Origin: Lactuca virosa | Taxonomy: Eukaryota > Streptophyta > Magnoliopsida > Asterales > Asteraceae | Length of the DNA: 64,000 bases | Reading direction: 5' to 3' | Assembly (NCBI GenBank): GCA_928212115.1 | Contig: CAKMRJ010005634.1 | Location: forward strand, 263,495,851-263,559,850 | Part shown: positions 1 to 9,895 of the stretch, one piece after another | Numbering within the stretch: position 1 is the stretch's first letter | Layout: each line of letters begins with the position of its first letter | Position numbers and translations under genes: made by a program | The notes under the pieces: model-generated | What the model was told of the DNA's origin: nothing | Database searches by the model: none | The model's input: only the letters and a program-made list of their open reading frames with translations

Positions 1-145
1 CTTATTCGAAGGTCTATCCTATTTTGTTTTCATATAACTGGTATGCATTAAGCAAGTATTGAAGTAACTAATAAAGATCATCTTATAATTATCTAGTTAG
101 TTCGCCTATTAATTATTTCGTTACCCCTTTTCTCGCATAGATATC

Positions 146-769
146 ATGGCTGGATTCCATATCCCCGGAGACCCGTACTATCCCCACAACGGCAATGCAG
201 GATGGCTGGGAGAAGAGCCAGAAGATGATCACCCAATTCCTTTGGATGATCACCAAGCTAAAGGCTTTTCTGACGGTTCTGACTCAAAGCCAGAAGTCAA
301 CAACCTACCCCCAGTAGCTCCAAACCCAAACCCTCGTCCATCATTTCAAGGACTCACACCTTTGTGGGCCACAAACTTGAACAGATGGAGTCAGGAACAA
401 GGTCAACCCATTCCCTACGATGGGGACAGAAGCTTTTACAACCTCACCGAGGGAGGTACAGCTGATCGTGTCCTGCCCATCATGGTTCGTAGGATTGCTC
501 GGAACACCGAGCAAGGTCGAGCAACTATCGACCGAGTAGTGGAGATTGACGCCAACTCTGGCGTTAACACGGTCCGCATTCGCCAACTCGAAGTAGCTAT
601 GGAAAGGGTTAGGATAACCAATGGGACTCTGCAGCAACAGCTAGCTGCATCCCAAGCTGAAGTCAGGGAACTTCGAGCTCAACAAGTAAGATCTGACAGG
701 CGCGTGAGGGACATAGAACGCCTTCTGTCAGAATCAAGAACTCACTCTAGTAGTTCTCGTCGCAGATAG
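146..769 (+). CDS. extra ORF upstream of gag in gypsy element A, coiled-coil protein
   Basis: This 207-residue ORF is intact, unlike gag and pol behind it. I do not recognise a named domain. The first ~90 residues are rich in Pro, Asp and Asn. Residues ~130-195 look like a coiled coil with an alternating charged/hydrophobic pattern and many Glu, Arg and Gln, and the C-terminus is a Ser/Arg run. The start is the first ATG after the leader, and the ORF ends about 390 bases before gag. A clear homologue of its C-terminal half precedes gag in element E (20797-21049), so it belongs to the element family. A role in particle assembly or nucleic-acid binding is only a guess. Confidence 0.75.
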   Translation: MAGFHIPGDPYYPHNGNAGWLGEEPEDDHPIPLDDHQAKGFSDGSDSKPEVNNLPPVAPNPNPRPSFQGLTPLWATNLNRWSQEQGQPIPYDGDRSFYNLTEGGTADRVLPIMVRRIARNTEQGRATIDRVVEIDANSGVNTVRIRQLEVAMERVRITNGTLQQQLAASQAEVRELRAQQVRSDRRVRDIERLLSESRTHSSSSRRR

Positions 770-1155
770 AGTCTTCTCGACTTCTCTTTTGGATATAACT
801 TAGTTTATGTAAAAACTCTAGTCTAATTTCCTATCTTTGTAAAACTTAGACCTGTTAGGTCTTGATTAGGTCGTAGTTCTGTCAAAATTTTCCCATCTTG
901 GTTTGATGTAAGACCTACTTCTAGGTCATTTTCCCGAACTTGCTACATTTGTAATACCAGGATTATTGACAGATATATAATCTTATGGAAATTATTATCC
1001 AAATGCGATCATCTTTTGGTACTAGATCTACATTCAATCGTGCTATTCAATTGTGTTGTTGGGCTACGGAGAGTTAGTCCATGAGTCATTCTCATCAAAT
1101 TCTCCCTATTAAATTCTTATCAATATCTTCATCTTTGTAAACTTATAGTTGAAAG
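770..1155 (+). other. spacer between the upstream ORF and gag, element A
   Basis: About 390 bases of AT-rich sequence without an ORF. A similarly placed T-rich spacer (21050-21464) lies between the matching ORFs of element E. It could be an intron or a leader for a gag-specific transcript; I see no splice signal strong enough to decide. Confidence 0.4.
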
Positions 1156-2310
1156 ATGCCTCCACGCCGATCAACAAGACGCGATCCTCTGATAACTGCA
1201 ACACCACCTGCTCCCCAAATCGATACGGCAGCTCTAAATGTTGTTGTAGCTGCGGCTATGGCTACAGCCATGGCTCAATATCATTCTTCTGGTTCCACTG
1301 TAGGAGGTACCCCTGTTCAATCTACTCATGGTGAAATCCCTGTGCGCTTGAGAGAGTGCTCCTACAAGGACTTCACCAACTGCAAGCCACTGTCCTTTAA
1401 AGGGACTGGCGGAGTCATTGCCCTCTCGCAATGGTTCGAAAAGACAGAGTCGATCTTCGAGATCTGCTCATGCCCGGAGGGAAGCAAAGTCAAATTTGTT
1501 GCATGCACCTTCGAGGCAAAAGCCCTGACATGGTGGAATAGCCATGTTAAGTCACTATCTCTAATAGTGGCAAATCCTATGTGCTGGGAAGCTCTGAGAG
1601 AGCTGATGATCGAAGAATACTGCCCAAGGGGCGAAATCCAAAAGTTGGAGCAGGAACTGTGGAGCCTAACCATGAAAGGCTCCGACATAGTCTCCTACAC
1701 CGCCAGGTTCTGCGAGCTGGTGGCCCTCTGTCCCACATGGTTCATACAGAGTGAAAGAAGATAGAGAGATACATATGGGGGCTGGTGCCTCCATTTCAGG
1801 GGAATGTTTTAGCTTCAAACCCCACTACGTTCGATAGTGCCAAGCGGTTGGCACAGCGGCTCATTGACCATGGGGTCCGTACCCCGGCCGCAACAACAAC
1901 CCTAGCCATCTCAGAACCCTCCAAGACCGCTGATTCCAAGCGGAAGTTCTGGGATGACAAGAAGAAGAAGAAGGCTGCCAAAAAGCAGCAGGTCGTGGCA
2001 GTTCATGCTGCGATAGCACCTGCCGCTGCTGCTCCGGTCAAGCAGTATGCTGGAAGTTTGCCTAAGTGCAACAAGTGCAACTTCCACCACGTAGGAGCCT
2101 GCCGGGAAATGCAGTGTTCAAACTGCAACAGGAAGGGGCACACTGCCCGTTTCTGCAAAGCTCCGGCGAGGCCAATCAACCAAGTCCCCGGCGCAGGAGT
2201 GGGCCAAGCTTGCTACGGTTGTGGCGAGGCGGGCCACTACAAGAGGAACTGACCTAAGGCAGGGATCGCCGGCGGAGTGGGAAGAGTTCTGGCCATAGGC
2301 CACGAGGAAG
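1156..2310 (+). pseudogene. gag: gag of element A, frameshifted
   Basis: Structural polyprotein of a gypsy element. It begins with MPPRRST. The capsid (Retrotrans_gag) region shows the hallmark TWWNSH near residue 125, followed by the EEYCPRGE segment. The frame breaks near 1740-1764 and resumes around 1785 with a lysine-rich linker. Three zinc knuckles follow: CNKCNFHHVGAC, CSNCNRKGHTARFC, and CYGCGEAGHYKRN, where the final Cys codon has become TGA (2250-2252). The protein would bind element RNA in cytoplasmic particles if intact. As it stands it cannot encode a full Gag. Confidence 0.85.
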
Positions 2311-4150
2311 CGGTTGCCGACCCCACAGTGGTCACTGGTACGTTTCTCCTCGATAACTCTTATGCATGCATCTATTTGATAGTGGAGCGGAGAGGAGTTG
2401 CGTGAACCAAAATTTGCTCATTTACTTAAGCAAAAATCACGAGCACTTAAAGAACCGTTCACTGTAGAAATGGCTAATGGAAAGACGGAGAGGCACTGCA
2501 GTATATACATAGGGTGTACCCTAACTCTAGATAGCCATTCATTTTCGATCGACCTCATGTCGGTCTCAATTAAAAGTTTCGACGTCATTATCGGCATGGA
2601 TTGGTTGAGTCTTCATCGTGCCGACATCATGTGTTACGAAAAGGCAGTTCGCCTTAATCTGTCGTCTGGCGAAACTCTGGTAGTCTATGGCGACAAACTT
2701 GGCACGAACCTTCGTATCATCTCAAGCATTCAAGCCCAGAAATTCTTGCGAAAGGAATGTCGCGCATTCCTTGCTCATGTTGTCGATATGAACCAAGAAG
2801 CGAAAAACATTAAGAACATTCCATTAGTACGCGACTTTCCCGACATCTTTCCAGAAGAACTCCCAGGATTACCTCCGAAACGTCAAGTCGAGTTCAGAAT
2901 CGACTTAGTTCCAGGGGCTACCCAGTAGCCAAATCGCCTTATCGTCTAGCACCTGCAGAGATGCAAGAACTGTCCAGTCAACTTAACGAACTGCTCAGCA
3001 AGGGCTTTATAAGACCAAGCTTCTCACCTTGGGGAGCTCCGGTCTTGTTCGTCAAGAAGAAAGACGGATCGTTCTGAATGTGCATCGACTACAGGGAGCT
3101 CAACAAGCTGATCGTCAAAAATTGTTACCCTCTCCCTCGCATAGACGATTTATTTGATCAACTGCAAGGGGCGAACTTCTTTTCAAAAATCGATCTAAGA
3201 TCCGGATATCACCAGCTACGAGTGCTAGGGGAGGATGTTCTGAAGACAGCCTTCCGAACTCGTTATGGGCACTACGAATTCGTAGTGATTCCGTTCGGAT
3301 TAACAAAAATGCCCGCAATATTCATGGGCTTAATGAATAGGGTGTGTCGTCCTTACTTAGATCAGTTCGTCATCGTATTCATCGATGACATACTTATCTA
3401 CTCTCATAGTAAGGAGGAGCATAGTCAACATTGCGACTAGTCTTAGAAACGCTGCGTTCGGAGAAGCTTTATGCGAAGTTCTCAAAATGCGAATTTTGGA
3501 TTCGAAGAGTCGAATTCTTAGGGCACGTGGTTAGCGAAGAGGGAATACACGTGGACCCTTCCAAAATCAAGGCCATTGAGAGCTGGTCAGCACCGAAGAC
3601 GCCTACATAAATTCGTCAATTTCTAGGCCTCGCTGGCTACTATCGCAGGTTCATTCAGAACTTCTCCCGAATTGTGAAACCTCTTACAACACTGGCCCAG
3701 AAGGGCGTGGCCTTTGACTGGGAAGAGAAGCAGGAGAGAGCGTTCCAAACGCTCTAGCGAGCCTTATGCACCGCACCAATACTATCCCTCCCCGAAGGGA
3801 TAGAAGACTTCGTTGTCTATTGTGATGCGTCAAATCAAGGGCTCGGTTGTGTCCTGATGCAACGAGGTAAGGTCATCGTCTATGCCTCGAGACAGCTGAA
3901 GACACACGAGGTCAACTACACCACCCACGATCTCGAGCTAGGAGCAGTTGTGTTTGCTCTGAAGATCTGGAGACACTACCTGTATGGTACAAAAAGCACG
4001 ATCTTTACAGACCCCACAAAGCCTACAACATATATTCGACCAGAAGGAGCTCAACATGAGACAACGACGGTGGGTCGAGCTACTCAGTGACTACGAATGC
4101 GAAATTCGTTATCATCCGGGTAAAGCCAACGTAGTAGCTGACGCCCAAAG
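2311..4150 (+). pseudogene. pol: pol of element A, part 1: protease, reverse transcriptase, RNase H
   Basis: The protease active site FDSGA is at ~2375-2389, followed by a frameshift and a clean stretch 2398-2928 containing IIGMDWL. RT contains KKDGS, MCIDYRELNKL, LRSGYHQL and the catalytic FIDD (3378-3389). Breaks: a frameshift near 2926, an in-frame TGA at 3075, a frameshift near 3440, stops around 3608 and 3757, and a frameshift near 4012. RNase H retains YCDAS and the conserved THDLELGAVVFALK segment, then YHPGKANVVADA. The reading then runs directly into a solo copia LTR. RT copies the element RNA and RNase H degrades it; neither can be made complete here. Confidence 0.87.
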
Positions 4151-4904
4151 TGTTGGATTAATGTCTAAGTCCATAACTATATTTATGGTATGTACTTGAC
4201 CTGACCCGGCATGGTCCATTTGGGTTGCACTTCACCGGCACAATTTATATAGATAGTCTTTTGAGAATAGTATGTTTATGATTTATATTAATATATTATA
4301 AGTTCTAATATATTAATATGGAATCATATTATTTAATTACTATTGATCAAGAATTAATTTAGAATTAATTAAGTGATCAAAAAGAACTAATTAAATATGG
4401 ACTCTTATATATATGGAATGGGCCAAGTTCATTTAGGTTGGGCTAAGCTTTCATGGATGGTCCATGGAGCTTTTAACCCATGGATCCTATGTAAATGAAA
4501 GGTCATGGGTATTAGGGTTTACATGGATGTAACCCTAATCCTCCATAATATATAAAGGGGTCCTTGGCTCACAAAATTGACACAAGTGTGTGAAAAATAA
4601 GAGTGGGCCGATTTAGTGTGCATACATATTCTCTCAAGTTCTTCCAAGGTGTTTTGGTGATTTGTGATTCCACTTGAGGCTTCCACACTACTGGGGCTAA
4701 GCTCTTAAAGCTTGAAGACATCAAGCTACATCAAAAGGTATGTCATCTAACTAGAACTTTGTAGTATAGGTGCTTCATAATATGCTAGTTAGGATGAAAC
4801 CTTGGAATATTTAATATTTGCATGTATAATAGAGAAAACATAGATCCAAGGTTTATAGGGTTGCATGTACACCATAGGAGTGTTAGAATGCTCAAAACCC
4901 AACA
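4151..4904 (+). mobile_element. solo Ty1/copia LTR inserted in pol of element A
   Basis: A 754-bp sequence starting TGTTGGATTA and ending CCCAACA. It resembles the LTRs of copia C and D below: the same opening, an AT-rich inverted repeat at ~4287-4318, a TATA box TATATAAAG (4549-4557) and the closing TGTTAGAATGCTCAAAACCC. Flanking 5-mers CAAAG (4146-4150) and CTAAG (4905-4909) match at 4 of 5 bases, as expected for an old target-site duplication. The host pol reading resumes at 4905. There is no internal region, so intra-element LTR recombination is inferred. Confidence 0.9.
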
Positions 4905-6431
4905 CTAAGTCGGAAGGAATACTTCGGTCGTAGGGTCAAATCTTTGACTATGACTATCCATTCACACCTGTCCACGCAAATTAAGGAGGCTCAGGTCGAC
5001 GCTTTGAAACCTGAAAAGGTGGAGGGTGAATCTCTGAGAGGGATGGACAAAAACTTGGAAGTCAAAGGTGGCGGAGCCTTATATCTCATGGATCGGATCT
5101 GGACACCGAATCACGGTGGTTTCAGAGACTTGGTCATGACCGAGGCGCACAACACTCGTTACTACTCGTCCTCCGTCCCCCAGTTTAGAATAGATGTATC
5201 TGGATCTTAAAAAGTTGTACTGGTGGCCTAACATGAAAGCAGAGATTGCTACCTTCGTGAGTAAATGCCTTACTTGCGCCAAGGTCAAGGTCGAATACCA
5301 GAAACCCTTAGGTCTACTACAACAGCCGGAAATACCGGAATGGAAGTGGGAGCGGATCACTATGGATTTCATAACCAAGTTGCCCAAGACAACGGGTGGA
5401 CTTGATACCATATAGGTCATCGTCGACAGATTGACCAAGTCCGCACACTTCCTGCCTATCAAAGAGACAGACAAGATGGAGAAGCTTACAAGAACCTACA
5501 TACGGGAGATTGTACGACTGCACGGTATTCCCATATCCATTATCTCGGACAGAGACAGTAGATTCACTTCGAGGTTCTGGCAGTCGCTACAAAGTTCCCT
5601 AGGGACTAGGCTGGACATGAGTACAGCCTACCATCCGCAGACCGAAAGACAAAGTGAGAGGACTATCCAAACTTTGGAAGATATGTTGCGAGCCTGTGTG
5701 ATCGACTTTGGGAAAGCATGGGATACTCATTTACCCCTTGTCGAATTTTCCTACAACAACAGTTATCACACGAGCATAAAGGTTGCTCCATTCGAGGCCC
5801 TCTATGGCCGAAAGTGCAGATCCCCTCTTTGATGGGCTGAGGTGGGTGATACTCAGTTAGCTAAAGGATGAGTTCCTGACAGCACTCTCATGGGTCCGGA
5901 GATCATTCGGGAAACGACAGAGAAGATCGTTCAGATCCGTGAACGATTGAAAGCCTCTAGAGACCGACAGAAAAGCTACACAGATAAACGAAGGAAACCG
6001 TTGGAATTCCAGGTGGGCGACCGTGTTCTATTGAAGGTCTCACCCTGGAAGGCTTGATACGCTTCGGAAAGCGTGGAAAGCTAAATCCAAGATACATAGG
6101 GCCTTTCGAGATTCTCGCTAGAATAGGCCCTATAGCTTACAAACTTAACTTACCTCGTGAACTCAGTAACGTACATTCTACTTTCCACGTCTCGAACTTG
6201 AAAAAGTGTCTGTCCGACGAGACTCTTGTAATCCCACTCGACGAGATCGAGATCAACGAGAGCCTCAACTTCGTGGAAGAACCTGTAGAGATCATGGACC
6301 GGGAGGTCAAGCAAACAAAGCAAAGCCGCATCCTAATAGTGAAGGTTCGCTGGAACGCCAAGCGAGGACCTGAATTCACTTGGGAGCGTGAGGATCAAAT
6401 GAAACTGAAATATCCCCATCTTTTTGCTTAG
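4905..6431 (+). pseudogene. pol: pol of element A, part 2: integrase and chromodomain-like tail
   Basis: Integrase with a WWPNMK zinc-domain segment and CLTCAKV, MDFITKLPK, VIVDRLTKSAHFLP, ISDRDSRF and TAYHPQT motifs, then LEDMLRACVI and the GPFEI C-terminal module. The last ~50 residues (RWNAKRGPEFTWERE) resemble the chromodomain-type tail of chromoviruses, which targets integration to heterochromatin in the family. Defects: a frameshift near 5170, stops at 5413 (TAG), 5830 (TGA) and about 5868, and a further break near 6055. The reading ends with a TAG at 6429. Confidence 0.87.
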
Positions 6432-6477
6432 TAAATTGTAACTACTTAATTGCTAAACTCTAATTTCGGGACGAAAT

Positions 6478-6491
6478 TATCTAACGGGGGA
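6478..6491 (+). promoter_or_regulatory. polypurine tract of element A
   Basis: The G-run CTAACGGGGGA lies just upstream of the LTR start at 6495. The same CTAACGGGGGG stands before the 3' LTR of element E. Position and composition fit the plus-strand primer site. Confidence 0.7.
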
Positions 6492-6686
6492 TGATGTGAC
6501 AAAACCTGAAATTTTTATCATGTACCAAGATCGATTCAACCAAAAATTAGACTCGTTTTGCTATCCTTTATCACTGTATAGAGTCTATTTGAGTGTTCTA
6601 AACCTAGTACCATCAAGGTAGGAGCCTAGAAATGGGATAACTCGATGCATATCAAGCAAAATCGGGCCAAACACTCAACATATGGA

Positions 6687-6742
6687 GTGTGCGGCCACAC
6701 ACTTGTATGTACGGCCACACACAAGAGTGTGCGGCCACACAC
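6687..6742. repeat. palindrome cluster upstream of the TATA box, LTR A
   Basis: Two copies of GTGTGCGGCCACACAC (6687-6702, 6727-6742) and a related TGTACGGCCACAC between them. They lie 25-80 bp upstream of the TATA box. Inverted repeats read the same on both strands, as for a dimeric protein site or a hairpin. Confidence 0.8.
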
Positions 6743-6766
6743 CCATCCCAACCGCACACTCTCCCC

Positions 6767-6774
6767 TATATATT
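6767..6774 (+). promoter_or_regulatory. TATA box of LTR A
   Basis: TATATATT after a C-rich stretch. The corresponding position in element E carries TATATATAA. Transcription would start roughly 30 bp downstream. Confidence 0.6.
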
Positions 6775-7105
6775 CAAGACTTAGTCATTTTTGAACACTT
6801 TTCCACTTCTTCAAGTCTAGAACTCGAAATCCTCTCAAGTATCATCCAAATCTTCATCTTGATCTTCATAAAAGTAAGAAATTCTTCCTTTTGAATTGTT
6901 GATGCACGACTAACTAGCAAAACCCTTTGTTTGGATCCATGAAAACATCCATCTTTAGTCAAGAACACAAGAACACACACTAGTTTTGGACCTTAAATCA
7001 CCCTTTCAAGCCTCTATAACGTGTATACACTTATCATAACTTGTTATATGCTAAGAACACTTGATGATATACTAGAAAAACACGATTTTATCATCTTCAT
7101 AAAGG

Positions 7106-7266
7106 GTGTGCGACCGCACACATCAACGTGGCCGCACACACCCTTTTTAGGTCCAAAAATGGCAATAACTCCATAAAGGCTAAAGCATGAAGTAAGAACC
7201 TTCCTAGATGGTCCTAAAGCCTTAAATACGTTTGGCACATTTCATAGGGAGTGTGCGGCCGCACAC
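7106..7266. repeat. palindrome cluster in the transcribed leader, LTR A
   Basis: GTGTGCGACCGCACAC (7106-7121, one central mismatch), a half-site CGTGGCCGCACACACC just after it, and a perfect 16-bp palindrome GTGTGCGGCCGCACAC at 7251-7266. All lie downstream of the TATA box. Confidence 0.8.
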
Positions 7267-8084
7267 ACACAAATGTTGTGCATTTTGACCATACACTCCC
7301 TTGTATAGCCATATACCCCTTATATACAATCATATATGGTTGTAGCACTTCAAAATAAGTGTTTACTAGTCCCTAAGGTGGTTCCAATTCAATAATTAGT
7401 TGTTATAAGCACTAATTTGTATTCATATATGTATCATTATATGTTAAATAGGATCCGCGTGTTGCTCAAGTCTTCACTTGACACTTAGCATCCTATCCAG
7501 CACTTTCATCCAAACCACTCACTACAGGTGAGTTCATACCCCTAATCAACCTTTAAATGATTTTAAATGCTTTTATGGGGGATACAAGTTGAACTATTAT
7601 ATTTATATATCATCACATATGATTAATAACTACCAAACAAGTGGATTTCTTACTTATCAAACTGTGTTATCAAACAAACTACTTCAAACTGTTTTACAAA
7701 CTCTTTTATATGTCAAATACTTTTATTAAACTCTTTTAAACTTACACTTTGTCAAATGTATATCTATATAGATATAGTTATATAAGTAGGGTTGAAATGA
7801 CTTAGGACTGATAGCTCGCCTTGCTTCCTGTTCCTTGTTTGGTTGTGGACTTAGGGTATCGGTTATTTGTCCGAAGGTCGTTTGAATCCTAGTTATATAT
7901 TATGTATTGTATATAGATATAAAGTTCCTTCTTTCTATTCAATACCTTTGGTAGCAAAGGTATACAAACATTTTTTCATACAACAACATCGCTAGTAAAC
8001 TATAATAGGTATAGTTTAGGAAGTTACTAATACTATTACTAGAGCAATGAAACATACAATGAGTTAGTTCATACATGAGTCAAT

Positions 8085-8162
8085 ACATACAGATAGAGAA
8101 TACTATAACGAGAAACAAACATAACATACAGATAGAGAATACTATAACGAGAAACAAACGAT
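8085..8162. repeat. 39-bp tandem duplication inside LTR A
   Basis: Two adjacent near-identical units, starting at 8085 and 8124, each containing GATAGAGAATACTATAACG. It is a local duplication with no coding meaning. Confidence 0.8.
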
Positions 8163-9137
8163 AACATACAGAGAGAACATACTATTGGAAAAAAAAGAAC
8201 ATACATACATACTAGACAGAGAGAAACATACAATACAGCTAGTACATACAATACATATACAAGAACATTACAACAGTTATGTGAGCCACGTAACGGGGCA
8301 TGGCATCACCTGTCATGGCTCGTTTTGTATCCAGAATCTCCTTAAATGGGAGCGTTGAATTTGTGTATAGATCTATACTGGATTGACTATCCTACAACCT
8401 TGCTGCTCGCTACAGTGGACTTACAAGTCTACGGGTGCCAAATGTCATTTCTTCCGACGTCTTTCATCGTCGTGTTTTTAGTCGGTAGTATGGTACAGGC
8501 AGATCACATGTTACTTTAAATAACATATTGTTTTAAGGTAATTAGTACAGCAGTAGTACTTATAAAACACTACACAGTACTTTATTATTTCCCCATTGCA
8601 TTCACTTTGTGATCTTCACACAATGAACGGTAATGTAAAACTATATTTTTGGTTAATGATAATCATACTTGGGAAAATACACACTTTTACAAGAGACACA
8701 CCTACAAACATTTGATGCCTTGGTAGAAGGCTACTTTTAGTAGAAAACATAGGGTTTTCTAGAAGAGTTCAAACATTTACAAACTTATACATCACATACT
8801 TACAAACACATTCATACAAGCAATGACACTAATATACTTATGATCTCACCAGCTTTAATGCTGATAAACTCTTTCAAAATAACTTGTATTCTCAGGTCAC
8901 CAGTAGACAGGTACGGGTGCCAGGTTTTGAGAAGATGGAGCTGCTTCAAGACTCATCTTTTATTTTGTTTCATATTTTTGGTGTCTATTAAACTTTACAG
9001 AACACACTTGTATTAAATTATATTATTAATGCAATGGATGATGTTGTTGCTTGTTTACTACTATGTATTGTTGTGATACTGTACATGACGTCCTCCACCC
9101 CCGAACGATTCCGCCATTCCGGTTTTGGGGTGTGACA

Positions 9138-9508
9138 AAGGGCCAGCCAGGCCAGAGCCGCAGCAAGAAATACGACAGGCCGCATGAGGGAGCTTGTTGA
9201 GCGGGATCTAACGGCTGCTACAAGTGCAGCAGGACGGGGCACTTTGGCAGGGATTGTACTTCCCCCGCCCCCACAGTACAGATATCAGACCTGATTTGCT
9301 TCCATTGCAATCAGAGGGGCCATAAGAAGGCCAACTGCCCTAGATTGACAGCAGCGCCAGCAGTGGCTCTGGTTTCAGCGACAACACGGATTGCAGATGG
9401 TCGGAAGGCCAAATCAGGGGCTCCAGTGGTGCGGAGCCAAGCATTTCAGTTGACATCCGAGGAGGCACGTGCCGCACCCGATGTGGTGACGGGTATTATC
9501 TCTTCCTT
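9138..9508 (+). pseudogene. gag: gag C-terminus of element B (zinc knuckles)
   Basis: Two CCHC knuckles are readable: CYKCSRTGHFGRDC and CFHCNQRGHKKANC. A basic Ala-rich linker follows, then the conserved FQLTSEEARAAPDVVTG end. The 5' part was cut off by insertion of element A. The gag frame runs to a TGA just after 9525, overlapping the protease frame. A short intron-like piece found at this junction in G and H seems reduced here. Confidence 0.8.
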
Positions 9509-9895
9509 ATGCTTTTGTTCCATGTGAACGGTATCCCAGTTCTGGTATTGTTTGATTCGGGCGCTACCCGATCGTTTGTCTCTCTTGCGCTTAGCAAGAA
9601 GTTTCCTGAGTCGTCAGGCACGTTGGATTGCCCTCTAGAGGTCGATATTGCGGACGACCGGTCAGTACGAGCATCAGAGTCTACCAAGATTGCGTCTTGC
9701 AGTTGTTTAAGGAGCGTTATCTGGTAGATCTGGTTCCCATACCTTTGCGAGGGAATAAGGTTATTATCGGTATGGATTGGCTAAGCCCCAATGGGGCAGT
9801 GATTGACTGTGCACAACAGTTGGTGCGGATCAGGGCCCCAAGTGGGGGAGAGCTGGTAATTTAGGGCGAGAGGCCACAGCGAGGACCTACGTTAT
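9509..9895 (+). pseudogene. pol: protease region of element B
   Basis: Aspartic protease with an intact LFDSGATRSF active-site motif near 9548-9577. A frameshift follows near 9690, and the reading resumes with VIIGMDWLS. The frame ends at an in-frame TAG at about 9862. The enzyme would cleave the Gag-Pol polyprotein during particle maturation. Confidence 0.8.

Larger units (their letters stand above)
1..9137 (+). mobile_element. Ty3/gypsy element A (chromovirus-like), 5' part outside window
   Basis: Order on the + strand: 5' untranslated sequence (1-145), an extra coiled-coil ORF, gag with CCHC knuckles, protease, reverse transcriptase, RNase H, integrase, a chromodomain-like tail, a polypurine tract and a long 3' LTR. 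Protease-RT-RH-IN order is diagnostic of Ty3/gypsy, and the tail after integrase suggests a chromovirus (Tekay-like, inferred). The 5' LTR must lie left of base 1. The coding region is dead, with several frameshifts and stops and a solo copia LTR in pol. The element lies within gypsy element B, whose gag resumes at 9138. Confidence 0.9.
6495..9137 (+). repeat. 3' LTR of element A (gypsy)
   Basis: About 2.64 kb, beginning TGTGACAAAACC and ending GGGGTGTGACA. It matches the LTR of element E (26033-28670) in length, ends and internal landmarks, such as ACTTGTATTCTCAGG before the 3' end. TATA box at 6767-6774. Palindromic GTGTGCGGCC(GC)ACAC motifs cluster before and after it. No coding capacity was recognised inside. 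Confidence 0.87.
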
